Positions 21,796-31,761 of a stretch of DNA of 64,000 nt are shown here, piece after piece. Every line of letters begins with the position of its first letter. The stretch's first letter is position 1. The translations under genes were made by a program, and so were the position numbers. The notes below the pieces were generated by a model. The model was not told the DNA's origin and searched no databases. It saw only the letters and a list, made by a program, of their open reading frames with translations. This DNA comes from Heterobilharzia americana (taxonomy: Eukaryota; Platyhelminthes; Trematoda; Strigeidida; Schistosomatidae), in the NCBI GenBank assembly GCA_944470555.2, contig OX104127.1, positions 55,894,140 to 55,958,139 of the forward strand, given 5' to 3'.

Positions 21796-24700
21796 ATACA
21801 TATATATATATATACATATAATTCAGAGGATCATATTTGATACAGCTGTTGGAAATATACACAACTTGAAGTAAATATGACATAGATAGGTGTCAAATTT
21901 TTAATGTAGCTTCACATTGTCAACTAAATTATGCTGGTACGTTGAATTTCCTACATTAGTGTTTCATCCATTGTATATTCTGACGTTTTAACTTGAGTTG
22001 TGCATATTGAAGAGACCTGACTTGATTCTATGTAACAATTTACTTGACTGTAGTAGCTTAACAGAATTTCAGTGTTTTATTTGATTTAACCCTTCATCAA
22101 ATGAACTAATCAAGGTAATAAGCTTCATCTTAAATTATCACCTCACTTAAATCTGATGTAGTGATCACTATTGATTAAAGTTAGGGATCTGTATACAGTA
22201 GGTCATTTCATTAAGTAGTATAACACTGGACAGTTTTATTATGTGAAAGTAACTGCTTTCTGCAGAATATTGATCCTCCGTATAACAGAGTAATACTCAC
22301 CGTTGGTAACCAGAAGAAAGAAAACATAGAGCCATACTTCTCACAGGAACTATAGGTGATGTCAGTTATAAAAATATTTCACGAAATATTCTGACTATGA
22401 ATAACTGAAGGATCTGTTGATTTGACGCCGACAAGATATCAGCAGCATACTAAGCATTTAAAATGAGATGTACAAGACGCACACTAGTGTATCTTACTCA
22501 AGTCACCACATCTTATGGTAGTATAGAAAGAACAGGTGGATAGAAAAGGAGTGATGTTAAAGTAAACAAAGAAGTGTGATGGAATGAACAATTTGAAGAA
22601 CAAATCATGTGCGGATCAAATTGCAACGCTACATATCATCATAGAACAGAGTATAGAATGACAGTCAACTCTCTCTCTCTACCTCAAATTCATCTACTTT
22701 GAAAAGGCCTTCGATTGAGGCGTCAACCGAGAAGTAATTTGGTAACTGCTTCAACACTATGGAGTGCCACTAGTCTTTATCAACCTCATTCAATAGTTAT
22801 ATGAAGACGCCACATGCCAAGTGATTCACAATGGAAAGCTCAGCTCAGTGATTCGTTTTAAGTGAAGACAGGTAGACAGGTAAGACAAGGTTGTCTACTA
22901 TCACCGACTATCTTCCTGATTGTGGTCGATTGGACTGGATCATGCAGCAAACAATCAGGAGTGAGAAGAGCGGCTGACTGGATCGATGAAAAGAGCCTCG
23001 AGGATTTGGATTTCGCCAACGATGATGATTTATGTCCAGTGTTGCACAAACTCGAAGATCCACAGGGGAAAACTAACAAGTTGACAGAAGAGGCAGGGTA
23101 GTGAAAACGGGACTTCAAGTGGATGTAGAAAAGACAGAGGTGATGAAGATACCCAACCAACAACAGCATCAACGACAAGCACCAATTACCATTAACAGAA
23201 GAAACGTATTGGAAGTAGTCTCTTTCACCTACACATATCTACTCAAGGTAGCATCGTTTCAACTACAGGCGGCACAGACGAGGATAACAAAGCCAGGATT
23301 AAAAAGACAGTAAGACACGCCTTCCTTTAATCTGAAACCAGTGTGGAGATCTTCTACACTCAGCATAAAGCGTGAACAATATCCGGATTTTTAACACTAA
23401 CGTCAAGTCAGTGCTTCTGTATGGTTCAGAAACTTGGCGTGTCACGAAAAGCATTTCCAACAAACTACACACATTCATCAACAACTGCTACCTACGCTCA
23501 CTCGATACTGATGATCAGATGGTCAGAATAATAAGAATAAGCAACAAGGAACTCTGGGAACGAACCAACCAACAACCTATCACCCAACAAATATGCAGAA
23601 GAAAGTGGAAATGGATTGGGCATACAATGAGAAGGTCAACTGGGGACATCACGCGCCAGGCCAGACCCTCGAGTGGAATTTAAAGGGGGAAACGATGAAT
23701 TGGGCGTCCGAGGGCGACATGGAGGAAATCATGTGAGGAAGAAATGAAAGCTTGTGGGCGGTCATGGTGCCAGGTCCAAAAGACTGAAGAGAAGAGAGTG
23801 GAATAGAAGCGTGCTACTGAAGCCTTATGTTCCACTAGGAACCCAGGGGAAAAATAATAATGATAAAATTGTCACGGATTTTCGGCCATCTCATTTAGAG
23901 TCCTTAACCGCTCATATCAACAGCCAGGAACTTAATACACTGATGTCATTTCTTAATCTGGTCATCCTGAATCCTCTTCCCAACCTAATCTAACTTCCTG
24001 TAACATGGCACGTCGAGGTACACATATCCAAACCATCTTAGTCAACTAACGTTTATAACTTCATCAACCGACTTGCCTGTCTTGCCTAGTAACGTTCGCC
24101 TGACCCCAGCATTGCTCACACGGGTGATTCCACCAAACACGAGCAATACCACAAATATATCTGTGATTAAAACCTTGTAACCACTTCATGTCTTCTAATT
24201 TCAACGACCATGTCTCACAGCCGTAAAACAAGACGGAACGGACTGCAGCGCAGTATAACTGTTCTTTGACAGATGGTCGGATATCTTGCCAGTCGGCATC
24301 ACAAGTGACGAACTACATACATAATCCGAATGGATGGAGTGTTTACCTGTCCTCTGTAAAGGTTGGAGGTCCCAGTTGTACTACATGAGTCAATGAGCAG
24401 GTCAATGGTTACGGACACAATCTAAAGTCATTTAGGTCTTAGTATTAGACAAATCATCGACAGTTTAACTCTCTCTCTCTCTCTGAGATAGCCGTGGTGT
24501 AGGAGACACTTGTATTATTGATACTCGGTGATAATTGATAGTGAAACGAAAATCTGGGACAGGGCAGGGTTCGAACTAGACACCTTCGGGTTGCTGATCA
24601 GATTTTCATTTCACTATCAATCATCACCCAGTAGCAAAACCACAGCTATCTCAGATAGTTAAACTGCTAATCAATATGATGCTCCTTCTCAGCTCCACTC

Positions 24701-27700
24701 ATACACTGTACCACCTTGTATACCAGTATGCTTTTACTAAATATTCGAAAGACAAACGTATGGTCAAAAAAAACTGACTTAATGCATAGTTTCCAACCTC
24801 GCCAGTTACTAGCCGGTCCTAAGCCCGGGTAAAGAGGGAACGTTGGGCATAGGGTTAGCAAACCTACCCCGTAAAAGCAATCCAACCGCTAAACAAACTT
24901 CAAAGCACAAACAAAATATAAAAAATAAAAACAAAATTATTCCTCGCTGGAATCGGAGAGGTGAAATGACGCCAGTTGGTGAAATCCATCAGGAAGCCAA
25001 TTGGCCGATGTGTCACGCGCCGGGCCCTCGAGTGGAACCCAGGTGGTAAGCAACGAGTTGGCCGTTCAAGGGTTACATGGAGGTGATCGCATGAGGAAGA
25101 AATAAGAGCTTCTGAGCTGTCGTGGAACCAGGTTCAAAAGTTAGCAGAGAACAGAGTGCACTGGAGACGTGCTACTGAAGCCCTATGTTCCATTAGGAAC
25201 CCAAGGGACAAATAATAATAATGTATAGTTTCCAGATAAAAAGGAGACACTTGTCAGTCGATATGAATCTTCTCAAATCATTGTAAAAAGGTTACAGATT
25301 CAACGATTGGATTGGTTATCTAAAGAGATTATTAAAGTTATTATAGCTTTGTTTAAACATAAATAGTAAACCGGATCGCCATAGCCTTATCAGTCTCTTA
25401 TTTTAGTCCGCAAATAACAATAAAATCATTAAAACAGATCAGAAATGTAACTTGATTATCTTCAGTTATTTTTAAGATGATTTATTATTGCAGAAGTTTT
25501 AAAGACAGTCAAGCAATTGATAGTGAACCTAGATCAGTAGCTTTATGGAATAAACAAATGAAATGTTAGTTAGTCGAAGGCAATCGGTAAGAATCCTCGG
25601 ACCTAGATTTCATGCTTGTTGGCACTCATCAACAAAGCGTATCTGCAGCCTCAACGGAATAGATATCCCGCCTGAGATTTGAACCTGTCTGTCATCTAGT
25701 CTTGCAATCAACGACGTTACTACTGAGGTACTCATACCTCTAATGCTTCTGGAGTCTTGAAAATACTATATCTTTGAACACCTTTCTGAAGCGTGCTTTA
25801 TCAAATGAGGCATAAGTATCCCCCTCTATAAACCCCCCTCCCAAAGAAAAAACTGCGAATCATTCAATGGTTCTCCAACTGATGTCAGTCCCTAATGAAT
25901 ACTACCCCTTAATTAAAATCCCCACTCATCTCAAAATACATTACTGTATAGTGCTCACTAGTGACTTGCTTTCAGATGGATATCACGAAGCTCTAATGAA
26001 AGGCTATGACCTGTGAGGTCAACCAGTTGGAAAGGAAGCAGATGCTAACTGAATACCTTGGATGATGGTCGCACTGTATCATGAATTGATAAAAGTTGGA
26101 GACTGTGAACCGCTGACTCCAACCTAGTAGCTGAATGATAACTTGAAGGTCCTGAGTTCGATCCCTAGCCGGGTAATGAGTGCGTACTGCTAAGGAGTCC
26201 CATACTGGGACGAAACAGCTGTCCAATGCTCCCAGGTTTTCAATGGTTCTCCAACTAATGTCAGTCCTTGGTGAATACTAATTACAACTGAAAGTAACAA
26301 CTATCGCTTACCTTGAATATATTCTCCTTAGACATTGCAGCAACACCGCCAGCATAGTTTATAAATGGTGGATGATAACGGAAATCATCGATAGCAGGTG
26401 ATAAATGTCTTAATTCTGTATCACAGATGTAAAGATTTTCAGCATTTTCAGGCAGTAAATCAACATCATGGAAGATAAAACAATTTATAGTCGGATCAAT
26501 ATCTAATGCATGTAATACTCCAACATTAAGCATGAGTCCACGATTAAAGGGTGTTGTACCAGCCTGAAAAAGGATAGTGAATTTTAGTAGAGGTTGTTAT
26601 GTAATATATATATATATATATGAAATGCTTTGATATTCAGACGTCCACTCCATATCTCAATTTTATAATCATGTTTCAATACTAAGTTATCATTGTCACT
26701 TTAGATGGCTAAATAAATTTCGTGTTGACCTTTCAATAATAATTCAATCTACTCGACTAAGTTGTTTCACCGAAAATTTCCGTCAGCAACAAAGATTTCA
26801 TCGCTGAAGTTCATAAAAATGCACAGCAACCATGTGTAGAACAAGAGTGTCGCTCATACTACTACTACTACTACTACTACTAGCAAAACGACTGAACAAA
26901 CCAATTGTGTAATTATGACATGAGTTAACATGAAAGAAAAGTAAAAGTTTAGGATATGCAGACAGATGCACTTGTATGTATCCATATAGTCATGTCATTC
27001 GAGGTGAGTCCGTTATTTTGAAGAAGGATGAGATTCAGTACACGATTTACAGCAAGATTCCTTTCCTCTCGGGGACCTCAACCAGGCAGTCTGTATCTTT
27101 CCACATGACAGAGACTTGATTGACTGGTGTCACATCTTGGTCTAGCTACCCTAAACCCTCTTTCAACCTAATCCAACTTGCTCTAGCATGGCATCAGTTA
27201 TCTATGAAAAACTATACATTGAAGTAGTCGAAACATGTCTAGTCCACATCAAACTAGTGCCTACCTCAGTATACAGTAATGTATGGTTTGGGTGTTCAAT
27301 ATTTGATCAGACCAAAAAGGACATTATCCTACAGAGTTACTGACCATAGGTCTTAACCTTTTAGATGGCAGAGAACGTTGAATGAAGAAGTTGTAAAGAA
27401 TCAATGCCATCCGTGTTCACTGCTCATCTTGTTATGGATCTTTCAAATATCATTGTGAACGTGCTTTTTACAACCATCCTTTATCGTACTCCTTGGTTGT
27501 TTTTTGTCATTTATTCCATTGATATTTGATGAGTCAGTCAGTAAGTTGACCAGTTAGTCAGTCGATCTGTCTGTTATGAATGACAAGATAACGGTAGTAG
27601 TAGGATATCCATTCGATTCCGACATTCCTCTACACGGTTCAGACCAACAGTCGAATACTTCGCCCACTTATGCTATGTTTTACCTTGGCCATCTTTAACC

Positions 27701-29228
27701 TTTTTCCAGTATGAACCCAAAGCCTTCCCTTGTACTTTGCCTTCAGCGACAAAGTTTTACGGTCATGTGATGGAACAGAGTGGACCACTTGGTGTTTGAA
27801 TACAGGGCCTTTAAGATGGTGATGAACTTACTCCACACTCGTTTCGGTAGGAAACATTGCCATAAAACCTCTCGACTAATGGAGTCGAAATCCGTTTTCA
27901 GGTCGAAAATTACATCTAGTGGCGGGCGACAGTAAATGACCCTGTGTTCCAAAAACTTGTAGTGGATGAGGATCTGGTTCATATATATATATATATGACC
28001 AGGTTTAAAACCTGCCTGTTTTTCTCGGTTTACCGTTCACAAGATCCACTGGGGCGTCTAATAATTACAGAATCTAAAACATCATGCCCATCATAAGCGG
28101 ATTTCTTGCCTTTCTTGAAGACTTGGACAGCTAGTAAGTGAGATAGATGAAATATCTGATTCCCATATACTTCGGTAAACCTAACCAATAATTCATGACC
28201 ACCAACCTTGATTACCTTCAGTACTAGCCCATCTGACCCTGCTACTCTTCCTCACTCTAGTTTATTTACAGCCTTTTCAACCTCGGCAATAGTTTGGGGC
28301 CCTACATCAATGTTCCATTCAGGACTGTGTTGGATAGGAGGTAATGCAATAAAAGCTGCAAGCTAGTTGAACTGTATCCATCTTTCTAGTTGTCTCTCTT
28401 AAGAGTAATTCCTAAACCCGTCCTTCTCTCCTACGTCCCCGCCAACTATTGACGTTTTTGCTCCTGATTCTTTAATAAGTTCAAATAATTGTATGCTGAT
28501 CTCTGTCATCTATCGAAAAGTCTTTCACGGATAAAGATAAAGCCACATTCAACATTTCTCATGAGGTTAATTTATTCATGCATGAATAGACAAAGTCATT
28601 GTGAAAAGTTTGATGATGAATACTGTTATATCGTTGGGATTTTAAGGTGTATCCTATGATATTCATACATCAAAATACAAAACTAACAGAATAAAATACT
28701 TACCTGCTCAACTACAAAGATGTAATATGGCATATTTTGTCGTAGTAAAAGGGTATGAAGTCTTGGTAACAGTAATTTCAAATGTTTTTCCCTTTCCCTG
28801 TAGGGTATAATGACAGCTATCTTTTGAGAAGAAAAGCATTTTGGTTTCCAACTTCCTTCACAAACACCTTGAGTAGCGTTTATAATGTTCAAAAAGTCTT
28901 TAGGAGCAATGGAATCAAACTTAGAGAGGTCCAAATCACCCTTATTAGGACAACAGACTACAAATAATAAGATTTATTAATGTGATATACCTTCAGTTTT
29001 CATTAAAAGACATTCTTTGTCAAACAATTCATTAGGGTGAGTGTAAACAACTCGACTTGAAGAGTTTGACAAGTAGAGGTTGACAAAAAGAACCCCCATA
29101 ATCATATAGATTATGACAAAAAACTTGTAGCGCCATTTAAAAACAGTGACAGAAAATGATTCCCACGAATCACAGTGGTAAGCAGCTTCATTGAACAATA
29201 AATCACTCAGTATATGTCCCACATTTAT
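19848..29228 (-). CDS. Beta-1,4-galactosyltransferase family enzyme, four-exon gene
   Basis: Spliced product of about 440 residues; exons 29228-28991, 28957-28704, 26563-26312 and 20423-19848 join in frame at GT/AG sites. It should add a hexose from a UDP-sugar to terminal GlcNAc in the Golgi. Seen: a membrane segment at about residues 37-54, an N-S-S sequon right after it, IIPYRERE (130-137), FVVEQAG across the exon 2/3 joint, the D-V-D metal site (198-200), NYAGGV (234-239) and WGWGSEDDE (258-266). In the mammalian enzyme a Tyr just before the xGG motif favours UDP-Gal and Ile/Leu favours UDP-GalNAc; here it is Tyr235, so galactose is the better guess. The usual metal-ligand Met is replaced by Ala290, while His293 is kept. 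The C-terminus is over 100 residues longer than usual. The first exon lacks an in-frame ATG. Confidence 0.93.
20580..20935 (+). mobile_element. RTE-A 3' end inside intron 3
   Basis: It reads the W-I-E-H block (counterpart of W-I-G-H-T) near 20668-20690, the G-D-I-T-R-Q-A block (20705-20725), and the tail ending 'aacccaagggactaataataataa' (20900-20930) with the (TAA)n run. It is 5'-truncated and in the opposite sense to the host gene. Confidence 0.85.
21310..21390 (+). mobile_element. SINE-D, tRNA-like head fragment
   Basis: A box-A-like 'tggtttaagaagttgac' (21329-21345) and a box-B-like 'caagttcaagcac' (21363-21375) are spaced as in a tRNA. A reverse-strand relative is at 36915-37025. Confidence 0.45.
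21470..21620 (-). mobile_element. SINE-C copy, degenerate
   Basis: The minus strand has a box B 'tggattcgaagttc' near 21572-21559 and the 'ccttgaggttgg' block (21536-21525). The hammerhead boxes are lost. Confidence 0.45.
21748..21823 (+). repeat. (TA)n microsatellite
   Basis: An almost pure TA tract with a few C and G interruptions, in intron 3. Confidence 0.95.
22600..23865 (+). mobile_element. RTE-A copy, reverse transcriptase to 3' end
   Basis: This is the longest RTE-A copy in the intron. It reads a palm block near 22690-22720, then [14 protein letters not shown] (22868-22912), a catalytic-type F-A-N-D-D-D-L (23010-23030, an insertion in place of F-A-D-D-L), [10 protein letters not shown] (23125-23155), [10 protein letters not shown] (23411-23440) and [11 protein letters not shown] (23604-23636). 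The tail ends in an AATAATAATG run at about 23852-23864. Stops at 23101 and 23310 and several shifts inactivate it. Plus strand, antisense to the host gene. Confidence 0.88.
23880..24330 (-). mobile_element. RTE-B fragment in intron 3
   Basis: The minus strand reads blocks from the RTE-B C-terminal half, including a [10 protein letters not shown] counterpart near 24090-24065 and a W-x-N-H-x-x-S-N-A counterpart near 24140. It is frame-broken and directly follows the tail of the RTE-A copy. Confidence 0.65.
24474..24665. repeat. SINE-E hairpin with inverted arms
   Basis: After a short CT run, 'ctgagatagccgtggtgtag' (24483-24502) to 24555 is mirrored by 24600-24662 on the other strand. The middle holds 'gggttcgaactagacacc', a box-B-like motif. 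A single relative lies at 44810-44900. Confidence 0.65.
24780..25222 (+). mobile_element. Internally deleted RTE-like copy: 5' end fused to 3' end
   Basis: It begins with a block containing 'ccggtcctaagcccgggtaa' (24813-24832) and 'ctaccccgtaaaa' (24864-24876), a 5'-region arrangement I associate with RTE-type elements. After an A-rich joint (24895-24940) it passes straight to the 3' end of RTE-A, with 'gccaattggccgatgtgtca' near 24996 and the 'aacccaagggac' tail and (AAT)n at 25198-25222. The coding middle is absent. Confidence 0.6.
25575..25745 (-). mobile_element. SINE-C copy with hammerhead-like core
   Basis: The minus strand has the tRNA-like box B 'caggttcaaatctc' (25688-25675), then TTGATGA, GTGCC-AACA-AGCAT, GAAAT-CTAG-GTC and CGAGG (25632-25594). 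Box 1 has C3 changed to T. Box 2, the four-base loop and the GTC triplet are intact. Confidence 0.65.
25930..26285 (+). mobile_element. SINE-B copy, longest
   Basis: A tRNA-like part (26125-26175, with box B 'gagttcgatccc' at 26155-26166) is followed by the hammerhead part (26184-26236) and the shared 3' block 'tcaatggttctccaacta'. The left boundary is uncertain. Confidence 0.7.
26180..26236 (+). ncRNA. Hammerhead-like motif in SINE-B
   Basis: It reads GCGTACTG (helix I), CTAAGGA (box 1, with the essential G changed to A), GTCCC-ATACT-GGGAC (perfect helix II), GAAAC-AGCT-GTC (box 2, four-base loop, cleavage triplet) and CAATGCTCCC. All parts except box 1 are intact. Confidence 0.65.
26312..26563 (-). 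CDS. Galactosyltransferase exon 3
   Basis: The acceptor is 'cctttttcag' and the donor 'gtaagc'. It is 84 codons in phase 0 at both ends. It carries AGTTPFNRG, the D-V-D metal site in FHDVDLLPE, and NYAGGV. Confidence 0.95.
26603..26621 (+). repeat. (TA)n tract
   Basis: A short TA microsatellite in intron 2. Confidence 0.9.
26857..26883 (+). repeat. (ACT)n microsatellite
   Basis: Eight or nine ACT units in intron 2. Confidence 0.95.
27100..28560 (-). mobile_element. RTE-B copy in intron 2, decayed
   Basis: This copy has the same sense as the host gene. The minus strand runs from the linker (28560-28250, with a V-A-G-S-D-G-L-V block near 28245-28220) through the fingers to the palm at 27982-27743. 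There an open frame reads [11 protein letters not shown], then [11 protein letters not shown], and [13 protein letters not shown], the RTE motif A region. Then it breaks off. C-terminal pieces follow at 27730-27620 and 27195-27110. Stops are numerous. Confidence 0.75.
28704..28957 (-). CDS. Galactosyltransferase exon 2
   Basis: The acceptor is 'tttgtag' and the donor 'gtaagt'. It starts in phase 1 and ends in phase 0. It encodes a C-P-x-x-G-x-L-x-L entry block, then IIPYRERE (28810-28787) and YIFVVEQ at the end. Confidence 0.95.
28958..28990 (-). other. 33-base micro-intron
   Basis: GTATAT opens it and TTTGTAG closes it. Removing it joins the phase-1 end of exon 1 to exon 2 and gives V-C-C-P. 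Very short 5' introns followed by long ones are known in schistosome genes. Confidence 0.85.
28991..29228 (-). CDS. Galactosyltransferase exon 1, start not encoded by ATG
   Basis: The frame opens at an AG acceptor candidate ('aaaagtcag', 29237-29229) and reads I-N-V-G-H-I-L-S, a basic K-W-R-Y-K patch and the membrane segment [15 protein letters not shown]. An in-frame TAA lies shortly upstream. No in-frame ATG precedes the membrane segment; the ATG at 29224 is in another frame and closes after five codons. A start by trans-spliced leader or a further upstream exon is needed. The start coordinate is therefore an inference. Confidence 0.65.
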
Positions 29229-29339
29229 CTGACTTTTCGTTTACAGGTGAATTTTCATGAAACTTGAAGGTGTTTTGTTTTCCAGAAAACAATGGATAGT
29301 AAGCGTATTTAAGCTAGTTAGTGGTAGTCTGCTAGACTA
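29229..29339. other. Upstream flank of the galactosyltransferase gene
   Basis: Minus-strand upstream sequence. No TATA or other promoter element is convincing. A plus-strand RTE-B copy starts a few hundred bases further on, pointing away from the gene. Confidence 0.4.
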
Positions 29340-31761
29340 GTATGAGAATCTGGAAGAGAGTGGGGAAAAAGGAAGATGTAAAATTAAGACGAAGCACTAA
29401 TAAGTAAAATTATTCAAAAAGGTGGATTTCCGAACCCGACAGATAGCTCCTAACTTGAAATGGTGGTCGGGCTCGCATATCACAATGATCCGTCAAGCTA
29501 TGCTGGTAGAAAGCTTGTTCCCCTGTTCCCAATGGAAAAAAAAGGCTAGGAAAGGTTGACCCCAAAAACAGCACACTTCTCCCTGCCTCAGTTTTCCGGG
29601 GCCGGCGGTATGGGTTTCTTGTCTATCAAGGGCTAGAACAGCCAAACACCAAAACGTTGTGTGTGATAAGCCTCAAGCAGACGGGCTCTTAGGTCATACA
29701 AATCATTCTCTTTTTCAGGTACTTTGAGAAGAAATAGCCTTCCACGGTGTGGGCAGCCAGGAAGTGTCAATCGCTCGCACGCCTCCAGTAGTACAGAAGA
29801 CCCAATCAAACATAACCTATCCTTCTCAACCTTGTCTCCTCCTTTGCCTCCGCCTCCTGATACTAATATTAGGCCTCTTACGCTTTAACCAACCTCTCAC
29901 TCTGCAACCACTATCAACGATCAAAGAAATAAAAACCTCATTCTTAGCCTCCTATGACCACGTCATCGACTTCATGTACGAGCTTTCAACGTCAGAACTC
30001 CATGCTTATTCGCACAACAAGTATCGCTCCCCAGAACTCTGGAATGTCTAGCCATTGATGTGTGCTGTCTGTGAGACACGTATACGGGACCCGGGTGTGG
30101 TCGTTAAATTGAAATCACGTGGCCATTGTAGTGAAACTTCAAAACTCACCTTAAGAGTATCCGGAGATCCAATGGCCAATTCTCGTGGACTTCATGGCAT
30201 AGGCATAGTATTGAGCTCTTGAGCAGAAAGCGCGATTATCAACTGGATAACAGTTGGTAGCCGTTTATGTGACGTTCGACTGAACAGATCTCCAAGGTCT
30301 AAGAAGGACAGTGAGACTAGGCGGTGCCCATTCGTAATCTCCGCTTACCCACCGACCGACCGTAGCTCGGATGATGCAAAGGATGAATTCTATCAGGTTT
30401 CAATTTTGCTACGAAAAGTAGAACGTTCAGATGTCATCATAATTGCAAGTGACTTTAATGCTCAAGCAGGGAAGCTGAGCCAATCGAGAAAACATCTGGG
30501 AGTTATTTACGGAATCTCATGCCAACGAACCGACAACGGCAATCAACTGTTGCAATTTTGCTTCGAAAACAGATTATTTATGGCAAGTACTAACCTTAGG
30601 CATAAGGAAAGATACTGTCTCACATGGCATCCGCCGACTTCAAACCAACGATAGACACAGAGATCCCACTGCTATAAGCCACTGTCGGAAAGGACCGGTG
30701 AAGGATTGCTGTGCTTTCTGAAATATCTGTTTAGACTCCGATCACACGTTAGTACGGGCTCGAGAATGTCTGCATCTTAATGGTCACAGGGAACAGGTGA
30801 TTGTAAAGCTTGTCTCTGTTTGACTGGAAGATGAGGACGCCAAGTACATATTCGGAGAGGAGATAGGCAATTAATCTGAAAGTGACATTAATACTTATCC
30901 AGAGGAAACCTGGTGTGAAATTAAGTCCACTGTGTAAAGAGAGGTAAGGAGGGTTGATAACCTACATCCAAATGTCAGTAAACCTCATTGGATTTCCTCA
31001 ATGTCATTCGAAGTGAGTGGTGCGAGAAGACTAATTCCATGTGGCTCTGACCACAATGAAGAGCGAAAGCAACTTAAACGTAGATTGACCAAAAGTCTCT
31101 GCAGTGATTGCCAACAGTGGTAGATGTCAAGAGCGAGAAAGAGATGGAGAAGGCATCAGTGTTGGGTAAAACTTAGCGAAACTATCACCGAAAAGGATAG
31201 AACAATGATAACCTTTCACGACAGGCAACTAGAACGTTGGGTGGAACACTGAAGCAAAATGCAACTTTCCCACAGTAGTACCTTAGTTGCCCAGCACGCA
31301 GCCTGAACCTCAGTGGGATATAGATGTCGATTCACTTACTCTCGTCGAAGTTAACGAGGCTGTTTCTAACCTGAAACAATGAGAAACAACTGAACCTAAC
31401 GGTTTGTCACTCGAAGTTTTTAAGGATGGAGACAGGAAATTGCTAGTTGAAGTGATGGAAACACTAGGTAGTATTTGGCAATGAGAAATAGTGCCATGAA
31501 ACTGCTGTACTTCACAGATAATCCCAGTCCATAAAAAGAGAGGAAGTGTTACTATAACAAACAAAGGGAATTCATTTGACAAATAGGGTGTCCAAAATTC
31601 TAGGGTGCATAGTTATCCGACGCCTAACTGGAGCGCAGGTGAAACAAGCTCGACAGAACCAGACAGTTTTCAGATTTTCACTCTCTCACAGGATTTGGAA
31701 CACAGCTATACTTACCGCCCAACACCTGCCATCTCTCGACCTGAAGACAGTATTCGACTCT
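29340..31761 (+). mobile_element. RTE-B near-complete copy, 5' part (endonuclease to motif A)
   Basis: The 5' end is unclear, roughly 29340-29740. The apurinic-type endonuclease is readable in pieces: a V-C-C-V-C-E-T-R block (30059-30082), then I-I-I-A-S-D-F-N-A-Q-A-G (30436-30471) and L-T-W-H-P-P (30620-30637). The linker and fingers follow (30900-31560, stop-rich), then S-K-I-L-G-C-I-V-I-R-R-L-T (31588-31626) and V-F-R-F-S-L (31669-31686). It is interrupted inside motif A, right after D-L-K-T-V-F-D-S (about 31740-31761), by the Penelope insertion, and resumes at 35084. Without the insertion it would be about 3-3.6 kb, normal for RTE. Confidence 0.85.
31749..31761 (+). repeat. Target site duplication, left copy
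   Basis: 'agtattcgactct' here is repeated at 35084-35096 with one change (c to t). The two copies flank the Penelope pair, and the RTE-B reading frame continues after the right copy. Confidence 0.88.

Noticed and set aside
21748..21823. Replication origin or matrix site in the TA tract
   Set aside because: It is a plain microsatellite without supporting features.
26282..28934. Beta-1,4-N-acetylgalactosaminyltransferase as the gene's identity
   Set aside because: Possible, but the Tyr before the GG motif favours a galactose donor, so the family name is used without claiming GalNAc activity.
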